The notes beneath the pieces are model-generated. The model did not search any database, was not told the DNA's origin, and worked only from the letters and a program-made list of their open reading frames with translations. Shown here one piece after another: positions 32,831-40,357 of a stretch of DNA of 40,357 nt. The DNA is from CAYWMY01 sp046352935 (lineage in GTDB: Bacteria > Pseudomonadota > Gammaproteobacteria > Steroidobacterales > Steroidobacteraceae), in the NCBI GenBank assembly GCA_046352935.1, contig JAXMGR010000027.1, forward strand, positions 1 through 40,357, in the 5' to 3' direction. A program made the translations under genes and the position numbers. Numbering within the stretch: position 1 is the first letter of the stretch; every line of letters starts with the position of its first letter.

Positions 32831-34360
32831 GCCGTCTCCCCCGAGCGATGCGGTCACGTGTCCGAGGTCGACACCATCGCTGGTGTCGAGCTGGATGCCA
32901 CCCGCGAGTTCGTCTGCATCGGGGGCCTCGACGAAGCCCTGCTGGGAGCGCAGCACGTCGAGAGTCGCTTCCGACGGATCGGCCGCAGTGGCTCGACGTG
33001 CCATGACGCGCGCCTTCAGCACCTGCGCGCGCGCGGTCACCCAGACCAGCTGGAACGGCACGTCGCAGTCGTGCGCGAGCGCGCGCAGCGCATCGCGTTC
33101 CCGACGTTGCAGGCACGCGGCATCGACGATCGCGGTGTAACCGGCTGCGATGATCTCCCGGGCGGCATCGCCGAGACGTGCATAGGTCATCGCCGTCAGT
33201 TCCTTCGAATAGATCGTGCCACCGCTCGCGGCGAGCGGTGACAGGCCCGCGAGCCGCTTGCGCTCCACGTCCGAGCGCACGCGGATCGCGTGCAGGGGTG
33301 CGAGCAGGCGCTCGGCGAGCCAGCTCTTGCCGGAGCCGGAGACGCCGCCCATGACGACGAGGCGCGGTCGTGGCGTGGCGGCGTGACGCAGCGCTGCCGC
33401 GAGATACCGGTCGCGGGCACCCTGCGCCGGACCGTCCCCGGGCTGCTGCGACGCACGAATTCCGTTCACCAGTGCGCGGACCAGTGCGCGATGGACCAGG
33501 AACAGGCGCAGCCCGGCGAGTCCGGCGAAATCACCGCTCGCCGTGAGCCACGCATCGAGCGTCGTGGCGGCGAACTCCGGATGGCCGCGCACATCGAGAT
33601 CCATCAACAGGAAGGACAGGTCGCTGACCGGATCGATCCAGGACAATGCCGGGTCGAACTCGAGGGCATCGAACGGCGTCAGCCGCCCGTCGATGCGCAC
33701 GACGTTTCCGCAATGAAGATCGCCGTGGCATTCGCGGAAGGCGCCTCCGGCCCGGCGCGCGTGCTGCCGGGCCGCAATCTTCATCCATGCATCGTCGGCC
33801 CACGCATCCAGGCCCCGGAGGCGGGTCCCTGCCTCCGGCCAGAGAGCGGCGAGATCGCGGCTCGCATCCTGGAGGGCGCGCAATGTCCGCGCGGGATCGC
33901 ACCAGGTTGCCGCCTCGTCGGCCACCGGCGAGACGGCATGGATCGCGGCCAGGCGTTCTCCGAGGTCCCGAAGCTCGCGGGCGGCAACCTCCCGGCGCTC
34001 GAGCAGCCGATCGAGTTCCTGCTCGCGGTCGAAGGCCCGCATGCGGACGGCGTAGTCGACGACCTCGCCCGCGCCATCGATCGCCACTCGACCGTCCGCG
34101 CCGCGCGTCACCCGTGACAGGCCGAGGTAGATCTGCGGCGCGAAGCGCCGGTTGAGGCGCAGCTCCTCCTCACAGAAGTGGCGCCGCAGTGCCGGAGTGG
34201 AAAAATCGAGGAATCCGGGCGCTACGGGTTTCTTGACCTTGTAGGCGAGGCCGCCGGTCAGGAAGACCCACGAGATGTGGGTCTCGACCAGGGTGACGGG
34301 CCCTGCGGCGTGCAAGTAAGCCTCCGGCGCCAGGAGGTCGGCCGGGAGGATGGCGTCCAT
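32801..34360 (-). CDS. APH-fold kinase fused to AAA-type ATPase (P-loop kinase)
   Basis: This 519-residue two-domain protein resembles the family annotated as bifunctional aminoglycoside phosphotransferase/ATP-binding protein. The first 300 residues carry an APH-like kinase core (AYKVKKPVAPGFLDFST for the ATP lysine, CHGDLHCGNVV for the catalytic loop at about 210, IDPVSDLSFLLMDLD for the metal site). The second half has a Walker A motif GGVSGSGKSW at about 336-345 and resembles small-molecule kinases (zeta-toxin/gluconate-kinase group). The substrate is unknown and drug resistance should not be assumed. It overlaps the end of the phosphomannomutase gene by 30 bases, tail to tail. Confidence 0.83.
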   Translation of the reverse strand: MDAILPADLLAPEAYLHAAGPVTLVETHISWVFLTGGLAYKVKKPVAPGFLDFSTPALRRHFCEEELRLNRRFAPQIYLGLSRVTRGADGRVAIDGAGEVVDYAVRMRAFDREQELDRLLERREVAARELRDLGERLAAIHAVSPVADEAATWCDPARTLRALQDASRDLAALWPEAGTRLRGLDAWADDAWMKIAARQHARRAGGAFRECHGDLHCGNVVRIDGRLTPFDALEFDPALSWIDPVSDLSFLLMDLDVRGHPEFAATTLDAWLTASGDFAGLAGLRLFLVHRALVRALVNGIRASQQPGDGPAQGARDRYLAAALRHAATPRPRLVVMGGVSGSGKSWLAERLLAPLHAIRVRSDVERKRLAGLSPLAASGGTIYSKELTAMTYARLGDAAREIIAAGYTAIVDAACLQRRERDALRALAHDCDVPFQLVWVTARAQVLKARVMARRATAADPSEATLDVLRSQQGFVEAPDADELAGGIQLDTSDGVDLGHVTASLGGDGSVIGGDGPQ

Positions 34361-34454
34361 GTCCGAGGCCTTGCTGCTCAGCTCGGATCCTCCTCGATCA
34401 CCGGAGGCTGTCGCGGCGATCCGGGCGGCGGGTCAATGCGCCCGCGGTCGTCGA

Positions 34455-35369
34455 TCAGGAAATCGTTCGTGAAACCACCGGCGTTCGACTGCTCTCGATA
34501 TTGTCCGCATTGAACGCGCTCATTTGAAAATACCACGTGCCGGAGGCCAGGTTGTCGATCACCAGCGACGTGGTGCCCACTCCGTTGACCGTTCGGACCT
34601 GGACGAGATCCGCCCCCGATTGCCCATAGAAGACCAGGTAGCCGGCGAGGTTGGTCAGGGCGCTGCCATCCGCATTCTGGGTCGGGGCGGCCCATGAGAC
34701 GGTTGCCCGGCCGCCCGAGGTGGCTTCGACGGCTATAGAAAAGGCGGGGAGCGACACGGTATGGTCGTCGTCACTGACGGAAATCCTGATGCCCGAGTAC
34801 GCTCCTTCGGAGCCTGTCGGTGGTGTTCCGTAGACACGTCCGAGGACGGGGTCGAATCGGGCCCAGGATGGCAGGTTCCTGACCGAGAAGCTGATGTCAT
34901 CTCCATCCGGATCAGAGGCTTGGGGCGTAAAGCTGTAAATCTGCCCAATAGTTGTCCGTGCGGGTGGCGTGCCGGATATCTGAGGGGCGCCCACATCGAC
35001 GACGGTGATCGAGAAGGAAGCGAGCGACGTGCTCGTCTTGCCGTCGGAGGCCGTGATCGTGATGCCGGAATGGGTGCCGACATGCACTGCCGCGGGAGTG
35101 CCGGACAAGGTTCCGTTCGCCGTATCGAACTGCAGCCAGGCGGGCTTGCCCTGAACGGAAAACGTCAACGGGTCGCCATCGGGGTCCGAGGCGGACGGAT
35201 GGAAGCTGTACGCGGTGCCGGCATTCACGGTGGTGCCCGGCGAGCCGGAGATCGTGGGCGCCCGGTTGGCCACAGCACTGCCTCCGCCGGATCCACCACC
35301 ACCGCCGCCGCAGGCGCTGAGCACGGCCGCAGCGGAAACCAGAGCAAGGAAGTGAAGTCTTTGTGTCAC
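34455..35369 (-). CDS. Lipoprotein with two Ig-like (cadherin-type) repeats and a fibronectin III-like domain
   Basis: From the GTG at 35369 this is a 304-residue lipoprotein: a signal peptide with lipobox LSAC (C20) and a poly-Gly/Ser linker. Two tandem He_PIG/CADG-type repeats follow, each with SDPDGDPLTFSV or SDPDGDDISFSV and a closing GTP, at about 35-125 and 127-220. A fibronectin III-like module lies at about 225-304 (VSWAAPTQNADGSALTNLAG, YFQMSAFNADNIESS). The repeats resemble surface binding or adhesion modules; the ligand is unknown. The longer frame to 35555 is not conserved-looking and would bury the signal peptide. It is divergent from ugd. Confidence 0.8.
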   Translation of the reverse strand: MTQRLHFLALVSAAAVLSACGGGGGGSGGGSAVANRAPTISGSPGTTVNAGTAYSFHPSASDPDGDPLTFSVQGKPAWLQFDTANGTLSGTPAAVHVGTHSGITITASDGKTSTSLASFSITVVDVGAPQISGTPPARTTIGQIYSFTPQASDPDGDDISFSVRNLPSWARFDPVLGRVYGTPPTGSEGAYSGIRISVSDDDHTVSLPAFSIAVEATSGGRATVSWAAPTQNADGSALTNLAGYLVFYGQSGADLVQVRTVNGVGTTSLVIDNLASGTWYFQMSAFNADNIESSRTPVVSRTIS

Positions 35370-35748
35370 GGGGGTTCCATTCGATGGGTTGGCGCCGGTG
35401 TTCCCGACCGGCGGCCGGCCACACTCACGATCGGCGCGCGATTGCCCGCGCTCGGTCGAGTCGCAGTCTGCGACCCGCTTCCGCGATTTGGCGCTGCCGC
35501 CCACGCAGACTCCGCGAGGATCACGACCAGCGGGTTCCGGGAAAAGGCGCAACAACGACTATTGTGATGCCGTTACCGACGGTCTCCAACCCGTGAGGCG
35601 TCGCAGGCTGGCGTCACGGATGCAGCGAGGCGGCTCGATGTCGGGCGGGTCCCTGGAGTAACCTTTCGGGACAAAGTGAAACATCGGCGAGTGACCTCGG
35701 GATCGCTCCGCCGGGTTCATTATGTTGAAACAACCTAAGGATTCTTGA
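35370..35748. other. Intergenic region between the lipoprotein gene and ugd
   Basis: No gene is supported in these 379 bases. The sequence upstream of ugd has AT-rich bases at about 35720-35745 with GTTGAAACAAC (35724-35734), and TAAGGA at 35736-35741 which is the ugd ribosome site. On the minus strand the lipoprotein leader contains the palindrome at 35460-35474. I see no riboswitch motif. Confidence 0.5.
35460..35474. repeat. Fifteen-base palindrome in the lipoprotein leader
   Basis: GTCGCAG-T-CTGCGAC is a perfect seven-base inverted repeat with a single central base, lying about 90 bases before the lipoprotein start. It has the size of a dimeric regulator site, but I know of no regulator with this exact sequence, and it may be chance. 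Confidence 0.35.
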
Positions 35749-37080
35749 GTGAAGGTTTCCATCTTCGGTTCGGGATATGTGGGCCTGGTGACAGGGGCGT
35801 GCCTCGCGGACGCCGGCAACCAGGTTGTCTGCGTGGATGTCGACCGGGCCAAGATCGACCGACTGAACCGGGGTGAGGTGCCGATTCACGAGCCCGGCCT
35901 GGACACGCTCATCCGGCGCAACATGGCCAAGGGGCGCCTGACCTTCACCGATGACGCTGCGCTGGCCGTCAAGCACGGCCTGATCCAGATGATCGCGGTC
36001 GGCACGCCGCCGGACGAGGACGGCTCGGCCGATCTCCGCTATGTGCTCGAGGTGGCCCGGACGATCGGCCGGCACATGGGCGAGTACAAGATCGTGGTCA
36101 CCAAGTCCACGGTGCCGGTCGGTACCGCCGACAAGGTGCGCGACCAGCTCGGCCGTACGCTCGCCGAGCGCGGCGCGAAGTTCGAATTCGACGTGGTGTC
36201 CAATCCCGAGTTCCTCAAGGAGGGAGCGGCGATCCAGGATTTCATGAAGCCGGATCGTGTCATCGTCGGCACCGAGGATCCGCGTACCGCGGAACTCATG
36301 AAGGCGCTCTACGATCCGTTCACCCGCAATCACGAGCGCATGATCATCATGGATGTGCGTTCGGCCGAGCTGACCAAGTACGCGGCCAATGCGATGCTCG
36401 CGACCAAGATCAGCTTCATGAACGAACTCGCCAATCTCGCCGAGCGCATGGGTGCCGACATCGAGAAGGTTCGCGTCGGCATCGGCTCCGATCCCCGCAT
36501 CGGCTATTCGTTCATCTATCCGGGAATCGGATACGGTGGCTCCTGCTTCCCGAAGGACGTCCAGGCTCTGGAGCGTTCGGCGGGGCAGTACGGGTACGAG
36601 GCGGAGCTCCTGCATGCCGTGGAGGCTGTCAACCGGCGCCAGAAGCAGGTGCTGTTCGACAAGATCTCGCGGTTCTTCGATGGCCGGCTGAAGGGCCGGC
36701 GGATCGCGGTCTGGGGCCTCGCCTTCAAGCCGAATACGGACGACATGCGTGAGGCGCCGAGCCGTGTCCTGCTGGAATCGCTGTTGTCGGCCGGGGCGTC
36801 CGTGCAGGCCTACGATCCGGTTGCCATGGACGAGACGCGCCGGTTGTACGGTGCCCGTCCGGATCTCACCCTGTGCGAGAGTGCCGAGGCGGCGCTCGCC
36901 GGGGCCGATGCGCTCGCGATCTGCACGGAGTGGCAGGAGTTCCGCAGTCCGGACTTCGACGCGCTGCGCGAGAAGCTGGCCTCGGCGGTGATCTTCGACG
37001 GCCGCAACCTGTACGATCCCTCGCTGGTGAGGCGTTTCGGCCTGAGGTACTACGCGATCGGGCGCGGCGACGTCTCCTGA
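35749..37080 (+). CDS. UDP-glucose 6-dehydrogenase
   Basis: This 443-residue enzyme oxidises UDP-glucose to UDP-glucuronate. It has GSGYVGLVTGACLADAGNQV at the start, VGTPPDEDGSADL, TKSTVPVGTAD, NPEFLKEGAA, the catalytic cysteine C266 in GYGGSCFPKD, and GLAFKPNTDDMREAPS. A GTG at 35749 is the start, with TAAGGA 7 bases upstream. UDP-glucuronate would be the substrate of the epimerase at 20659. The fused PabA-PabB gene begins 41 bases after its stop. Confidence 0.95.
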   Translation: MKVSIFGSGYVGLVTGACLADAGNQVVCVDVDRAKIDRLNRGEVPIHEPGLDTLIRRNMAKGRLTFTDDAALAVKHGLIQMIAVGTPPDEDGSADLRYVLEVARTIGRHMGEYKIVVTKSTVPVGTADKVRDQLGRTLAERGAKFEFDVVSNPEFLKEGAAIQDFMKPDRVIVGTEDPRTAELMKALYDPFTRNHERMIIMDVRSAELTKYAANAMLATKISFMNELANLAERMGADIEKVRVGIGSDPRIGYSFIYPGIGYGGSCFPKDVQALERSAGQYGYEAELLHAVEAVNRRQKQVLFDKISRFFDGRLKGRRIAVWGLAFKPNTDDMREAPSRVLLESLLSAGASVQAYDPVAMDETRRLYGARPDLTLCESAEAALAGADALAICTEWQEFRSPDFDALREKLASAVIFDGRNLYDPSLVRRFGLRYYAIGRGDVS

Positions 37081-37121
37081 TCTGCACCGCGCACGGCTGT
37101 CGTGGGCGGTCGGTGTCCACG

Positions 37122-39254
37122 ATGAAGACGCTGCTGATCGACAACTACGACTCGTTCTCCTACAACCTCTACCAGTATCTGGCCGAGTTGAACGGGATCC
37201 CGCCGCTCGTCGTCCGGAACGATGAAGCGACGTGGGAGGACCTGCGCGCGCTCGAATTCGACAACATCGTGATCTCGCCCGGCCCCGGACACCCCGCCGT
37301 CGAGCGGGATTTCGGCGTGTGCCGGCGCGCGATCCTCGAAGCAGCGGTACCGGTGCTCGGCGTGTGTCTCGGTCACCAGGGCATCTGCGTTGCCTTCGGT
37401 GGCGAGGTGAGCGAATCGGTACAGCCGGTGCACGGTCGCGCGAGCCTCGTCCACCACAGCGGGCGCGACGTGTTCCGCGGCCTGCCATCACCGTTCGCCG
37501 CCGTGCGCTACCACTCGCTGCAGGTCACGCGGTTGCCGGATGTGCTGGAACGCCTCGCGTGGACCGACGACGGCGTACTCATGGCGGTGTGTCACCGTGA
37601 ACGTCCCGTCTGGGGCGTCCAGTTCCACCCGGAGTCGATCGGGACCGCCCACGGGCGCCTGCTGCTCCGGAATTTCCGTGACCTGACCGCCGAGCGATCG
37701 ACGGTTTCCGGCGGCGCCGGGCGGTCGCTCAAGAGCATGCGCACGACAGTCGCGGGCATCGATGCTGCGCGGCCGTCGGATCGGCCGGAGGTTTCCGCGA
37801 TGCCCGCCGCCGCGGCAGCTGGATGGCGGCAGTGGCACCGGGAAGTCCCGGTGCGCGTCGATGCGGCGACCGTGTTCACCGCGTTCTTCGACAGATCGCC
37901 GGCGGCCTTCTGGCTGGACGGCGAGTTCCGGCGGGACCCGTCACGCTGTTCCTACATGGGGGATGGAAGCGGTCCGAATGCCGAGCAAGTCCGCTACGAC
38001 GTGCGCGACCGCCGGGTGACCGTCGAGCGCGACGGCCGGATCGTGACGATCCAGGAGTCGATTTTCGATTACCTGTCGCGCATGCTGCGTGAGCGCCGCG
38101 TCACCGGTCCGGCCGCGCCGGTGCCTTTCCAGGGCGGCTTCGTCGGTTACTTCGGTTACGAGCTGAAGGCCGACTGTGGTGCGCGGGATGCTCATCGGGC
38201 GGCGACGCCGGATGCGGCAGTATTGTTCGCCGACCGCGTTGTGGCGTTCGACCACTCCAGCGGCATCGTTCATCTCCTCTGCCTCGATCGAGTTGATCGG
38301 GCCGCTCGTGCCGAGCGCTGGCTGGACGACTGCGCGGCGCGGCTCGCCGTGCTGGAGCAGGCGCAGGTCGCGCCGGTTGCCTTGCCCGCCGGCCCGCTGC
38401 GGTGCACGCCAAGGCACAGTACGACGCGGTACCGCGAATTGATCGCGGAGTGCCGGCACGAAATCCGTCGTGGGCAGAGCTACGAGGTCTGCCTCACGAA
38501 TCAGTTCGACTACGCGGTACAGATCGATCCGTTACCGACCTGGCTCTCGTTGCGCAGGCACAATCCTTCGCCGCACGGCGCACTGTTCGTCCTGCCGGGC
38601 GTCGCCGTCCTGAGTTCCTCACCCGAGCGATTCCTGAGCGTGGATGCGCACGGCGCCGTGTGTGCCCAGCCGATCAAGGGCACGCGGCGGCGCGGCGCGG
38701 ATGCTGCGGAAGACACACGCCTGAGCGCCGAACTGGCTGCCAGCGACAAGGAGCGTGCCGAGAACCTGATGATCGTCGATCTGCTGCGCAACGACCTCGG
38801 ACGGGTCTGCGCGGTCGGGTCGATCGAGGTCGACGGGCTGTTCATGGTCGAGAGTTACGCGACCGTCCATCAGCTGGTCAGCACGATCCGGGGACAGCTC
38901 CTGCCCGGCTGCGACGCCGTGCAGGTGGTTCGTGCGGCGTTTCCACCCGGCTCGATGACCGGTGCGCCCAAGCTGCGGACGATGGAGATCATCGACCGGC
39001 TCGAAGGTGGCGCGCGTGGGCCCTATTCGGGCGCGCTGGGCTGGCTCTCGGTGAATGGCGCCGCTGATCTCTCCGTCGTGATCCGCAGCATCGTCGTCTC
39101 GGGAGAACGCGTCACCGTCGGCGCCGGCGGTGCGGTGGTGGAACTGTCGAGCCCGGAGGCGGAGCTGGACGAAATGCTGCTGAAGGCGGCGGCTACCGAG
39201 CCGGCGCTGCGGGAGGCGGCGGGCGCCGTGCCATGCGTCGCAGCAACGCCTTGA
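37122..39254 (+). CDS. Aminodeoxychorismate synthase, PabA and PabB fused
   Basis: This 710-residue enzyme makes 4-amino-4-deoxychorismate, the precursor of p-aminobenzoate and folate. Residues 1-190 are the glutamine amidotransferase (DNYDSFSYNLYQYL, SPGPGHP, nucleophile C82 in VCLGHQGI, HPESIGTAHG). Residues 240-700 are the chorismate-binding part (IRRGQSYEVCLTNQF, PIKGTRRRG with K519, ENLMIVDLLRNDLGRV, FPPGSMTGAPK). The PIKGT motif with lysine points to PabB rather than anthranilate synthase, which has PIAGT. Residues 190-240 are a poorly conserved linker. The last 62 bases overlap the opposite-strand acyltransferase gene. Whether it serves folate or a specialised product here is unknown. 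Confidence 0.92.
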   Translation: MKTLLIDNYDSFSYNLYQYLAELNGIPPLVVRNDEATWEDLRALEFDNIVISPGPGHPAVERDFGVCRRAILEAAVPVLGVCLGHQGICVAFGGEVSESVQPVHGRASLVHHSGRDVFRGLPSPFAAVRYHSLQVTRLPDVLERLAWTDDGVLMAVCHRERPVWGVQFHPESIGTAHGRLLLRNFRDLTAERSTVSGGAGRSLKSMRTTVAGIDAARPSDRPEVSAMPAAAAAGWRQWHREVPVRVDAATVFTAFFDRSPAAFWLDGEFRRDPSRCSYMGDGSGPNAEQVRYDVRDRRVTVERDGRIVTIQESIFDYLSRMLRERRVTGPAAPVPFQGGFVGYFGYELKADCGARDAHRAATPDAAVLFADRVVAFDHSSGIVHLLCLDRVDRAARAERWLDDCAARLAVLEQAQVAPVALPAGPLRCTPRHSTTRYRELIAECRHEIRRGQSYEVCLTNQFDYAVQIDPLPTWLSLRRHNPSPHGALFVLPGVAVLSSSPERFLSVDAHGAVCAQPIKGTRRRGADAAEDTRLSAELAASDKERAENLMIVDLLRNDLGRVCAVGSIEVDGLFMVESYATVHQLVSTIRGQLLPGCDAVQVVRAAFPPGSMTGAPKLRTMEIIDRLEGGARGPYSGALGWLSVNGAADLSVVIRSIVVSGERVTVGAGGAVVELSSPEAELDEMLLKAAATEPALREAAGAVPCVAATP

Positions 39255-40357
39255 TCGCGGGCTTCGCCCGGAAGTAATAGCACTCGATCAGCAGGGCGCG
39301 CAGGGACGGCCGGAACACGAACACCAGCGACGTCGATCGCGCGGTGCCGGTCCAGCGAAGCTTGTTGTTCAGGAACGCTCCGAGGAAGTCGTATTGGCGG
39401 TACCGTCCGGAGCGCATGAGGCCCTCGATCTCCATGGCTTCGAGCAGCGTTCCCGGTGAGGCCGAGCGGAATCGCTCGTCGTGGACGATCTGCGCCGAGT
39501 AATAGGTGTCGCCATCCGTGACCGCAATCGTCGCCGCGGCCGGGCGCGAGCCGCAGAAGAGCACGAGAATCCGCGTCGCGCCGCGCTGCGCCAGGCTGTC
39601 CAGCCACTCGCGATAGAACGCCTGGTAGCGCGCGGACTGACTCTGCTCCACGCCCTTCCTGCCTTTCCAGCTGGCGCGATGCAGTTCGAGCACGTGGTCA
39701 TATGCGCGGCTGATCTCGGCCGGTGTGGAGTACTCGCGCAACTGGACCGGGCCCGTGGCTTCGAGCTTGCGCTGCGACGCACGCAGGTTCTTGCGCATCC
39801 GTCTGCCGCGGGTGTCCAGGTATGCTTCCCAGCTCTGGCGCAGGTCGAGGTACGGACAGAGGTGCGAGAAGATGTCGCGGTACCAGAGACCGTGTCCGGC
39901 CGCGAAGCGCCGCAGCAGTGCGACCTCGGGATCGTCCGACAGCTTCTCGTCGATGCGGATCAGGTCCCAGTCGCGTCGTATGTTCCACAGCGCCTCGAAG
40001 GCGCAGCGGTACGTATCTGGATCCAGGGCGCCGAGCGCCAGTCTCGGACGGTTGACGTCCATGATCATGCCGATCGGCTCGATCATGCGGACCGGGAGCC
40101 CGAGCATCTCGAAGCGTCGCGAGATCTGCAGCGGCATCACGAGCACCGGTCGACCGTCGCGCTCGACCACCAGGAGTCGCAGTTCCTTTCCGGCGGACAG
40201 GTGCTGCCACCAGCGTGAGAGGTAGTCCCAGCTCTGCCAGGGTGTGGAATCGGCAGACCCCGCCAGCAGTTCGTCCCACCATGGTTGCAGGTCCTGCCAG
40301 TCGCCGAGGCGCGTGAGGACCCGGCAGTGCAGCCCTCGGACCGGGGTGTGTCCGCGC
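39193..40357 (-). CDS. BioF2/FemAB-like GNAT acyltransferase (incomplete at the right edge)
   Basis: The frame is open from the stop at 39193 to the right edge, so the N-terminus is missing; at least 387 codons are present. The C-terminal part has the GNAT-type pattern of this family: RRMRKNLRASQRKLEATG, FYREWLDSLAQRGATRILVL, CGSRPAAATIAV, YYSAQIVHDERFRSASPGTL and YDFLGAFLNNKLRW. Upstream residues read WWDELLAGSADSTP and WQSWDYLSRWWQHL, typical of the N-terminal half. Such proteins occur in polysaccharide loci and are often annotated as polysaccharide biosynthesis GNAT proteins; the acyl group and acceptor are unknown. Its 3' end overlaps pabA-pabB by 62 bases. Confidence 0.8.
   Translation of the reverse strand, partial: RGHTPVRGLHCRVLTRLGDWQDLQPWWDELLAGSADSTPWQSWDYLSRWWQHLSAGKELRLLVVERDGRPVLVMPLQISRRFEMLGLPVRMIEPIGMIMDVNRPRLALGALDPDTYRCAFEALWNIRRDWDLIRIDEKLSDDPEVALLRRFAAGHGLWYRDIFSHLCPYLDLRQSWEAYLDTRGRRMRKNLRASQRKLEATGPVQLREYSTPAEISRAYDHVLELHRASWKGRKGVEQSQSARYQAFYREWLDSLAQRGATRILVLFCGSRPAAATIAVTDGDTYYSAQIVHDERFRSASPGTLLEAMEIEGLMRSGRYRQYDFLGAFLNNKLRWTGTARSTSLVFVFRPSLRALLIECYYFRAKPAIKALLRRMARRPPPPAAPAR

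Noticed and set aside
32801..34360. Aminoglycoside resistance gene
   Set aside because: The APH-like fold is shared with many sugar and other small-molecule kinases, and the fusion to a P-loop kinase is not a known resistance determinant.
35540..35748. Possible c-di-GMP riboswitch upstream of ugd
   Set aside because: The conserved GEMM core sequences are absent; only short imperfect stems are present.

Overview
The window is a high-GC proteobacterial chromosome segment with dense genes and no tRNA, rRNA, CRISPR array, insertion sequence or phage gene that I can recognise. The order mltD-gloB / yafS-rnhA-dnaQ is the one found around E. coli rnhA. Together with the TonB-dependent receptor/YfiR signalling genes and an AlgC-type phosphomannomutase, this points to a gammaproteobacterium, perhaps close to Xanthomonadales or Nevskiales. 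I cannot name a genus.

Region 1 (about 1-11.2 kb) is a cyclic-di-GMP signalling block. A free-standing GAF-PAS-PAS-GGDEF-EAL protein is followed by a TonB-dependent receptor, a periplasmic YfiR-family protein, a broken plug fragment of a second receptor, a hybrid histidine kinase (CHASE8-like sensor, HAMP, HisKA, HATPase, two REC, HPt) and a REC-PAS-GGDEF-EAL output protein. The receptor gene and the receptor remnant are each preceded by a perfect TGTGA-N6-TCACA (CRP/Clp-type) palindrome. About 37-39 bases further on, each has a sequence that fits the flagellar sigma-28 promoter (TAAA-N15-GCCGATAA). The simplest reading is an outer membrane to periplasm to inner membrane to c-di-GMP relay, switched on with late flagellar genes and gated by a CRP-like regulator.

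Region 2 (11.2-19.2 kb) is housekeeping: a cardiolipin-synthase-like phospholipase D, nadC, the monothiol glutaredoxin grxD (with a probable leaderless promoter), fabI (two single-base frameshifts near its 3' end), mltD, gloB, yafS, rnhA and dnaQ.

Region 3 (19.3 kb to the end) is a surface-polysaccharide region. It makes nucleotide-sugar precursors (TviB-type UDP-HexNAc dehydrogenase, UDP-glucuronate-epimerase-like protein, pgi, manC, manB/algC, ugd, a DegT-type sugar aminotransferase), moves lipid-linked units (Wzx-type flippase) and anchors capsule (Wzi). Interspersed are an SLC13-type transporter with RCK_C domains, an APH-AAA kinase fusion, an Ig-like-repeat lipoprotein, a fused PabA-PabB aminodeoxychorismate synthase and a BioF2/FemAB-like acyltransferase that runs off the right edge. 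No glycosyltransferase, polymerase (Wzy) or export machinery (Wza/Wzc) is inside the window, so the locus probably continues beyond it.
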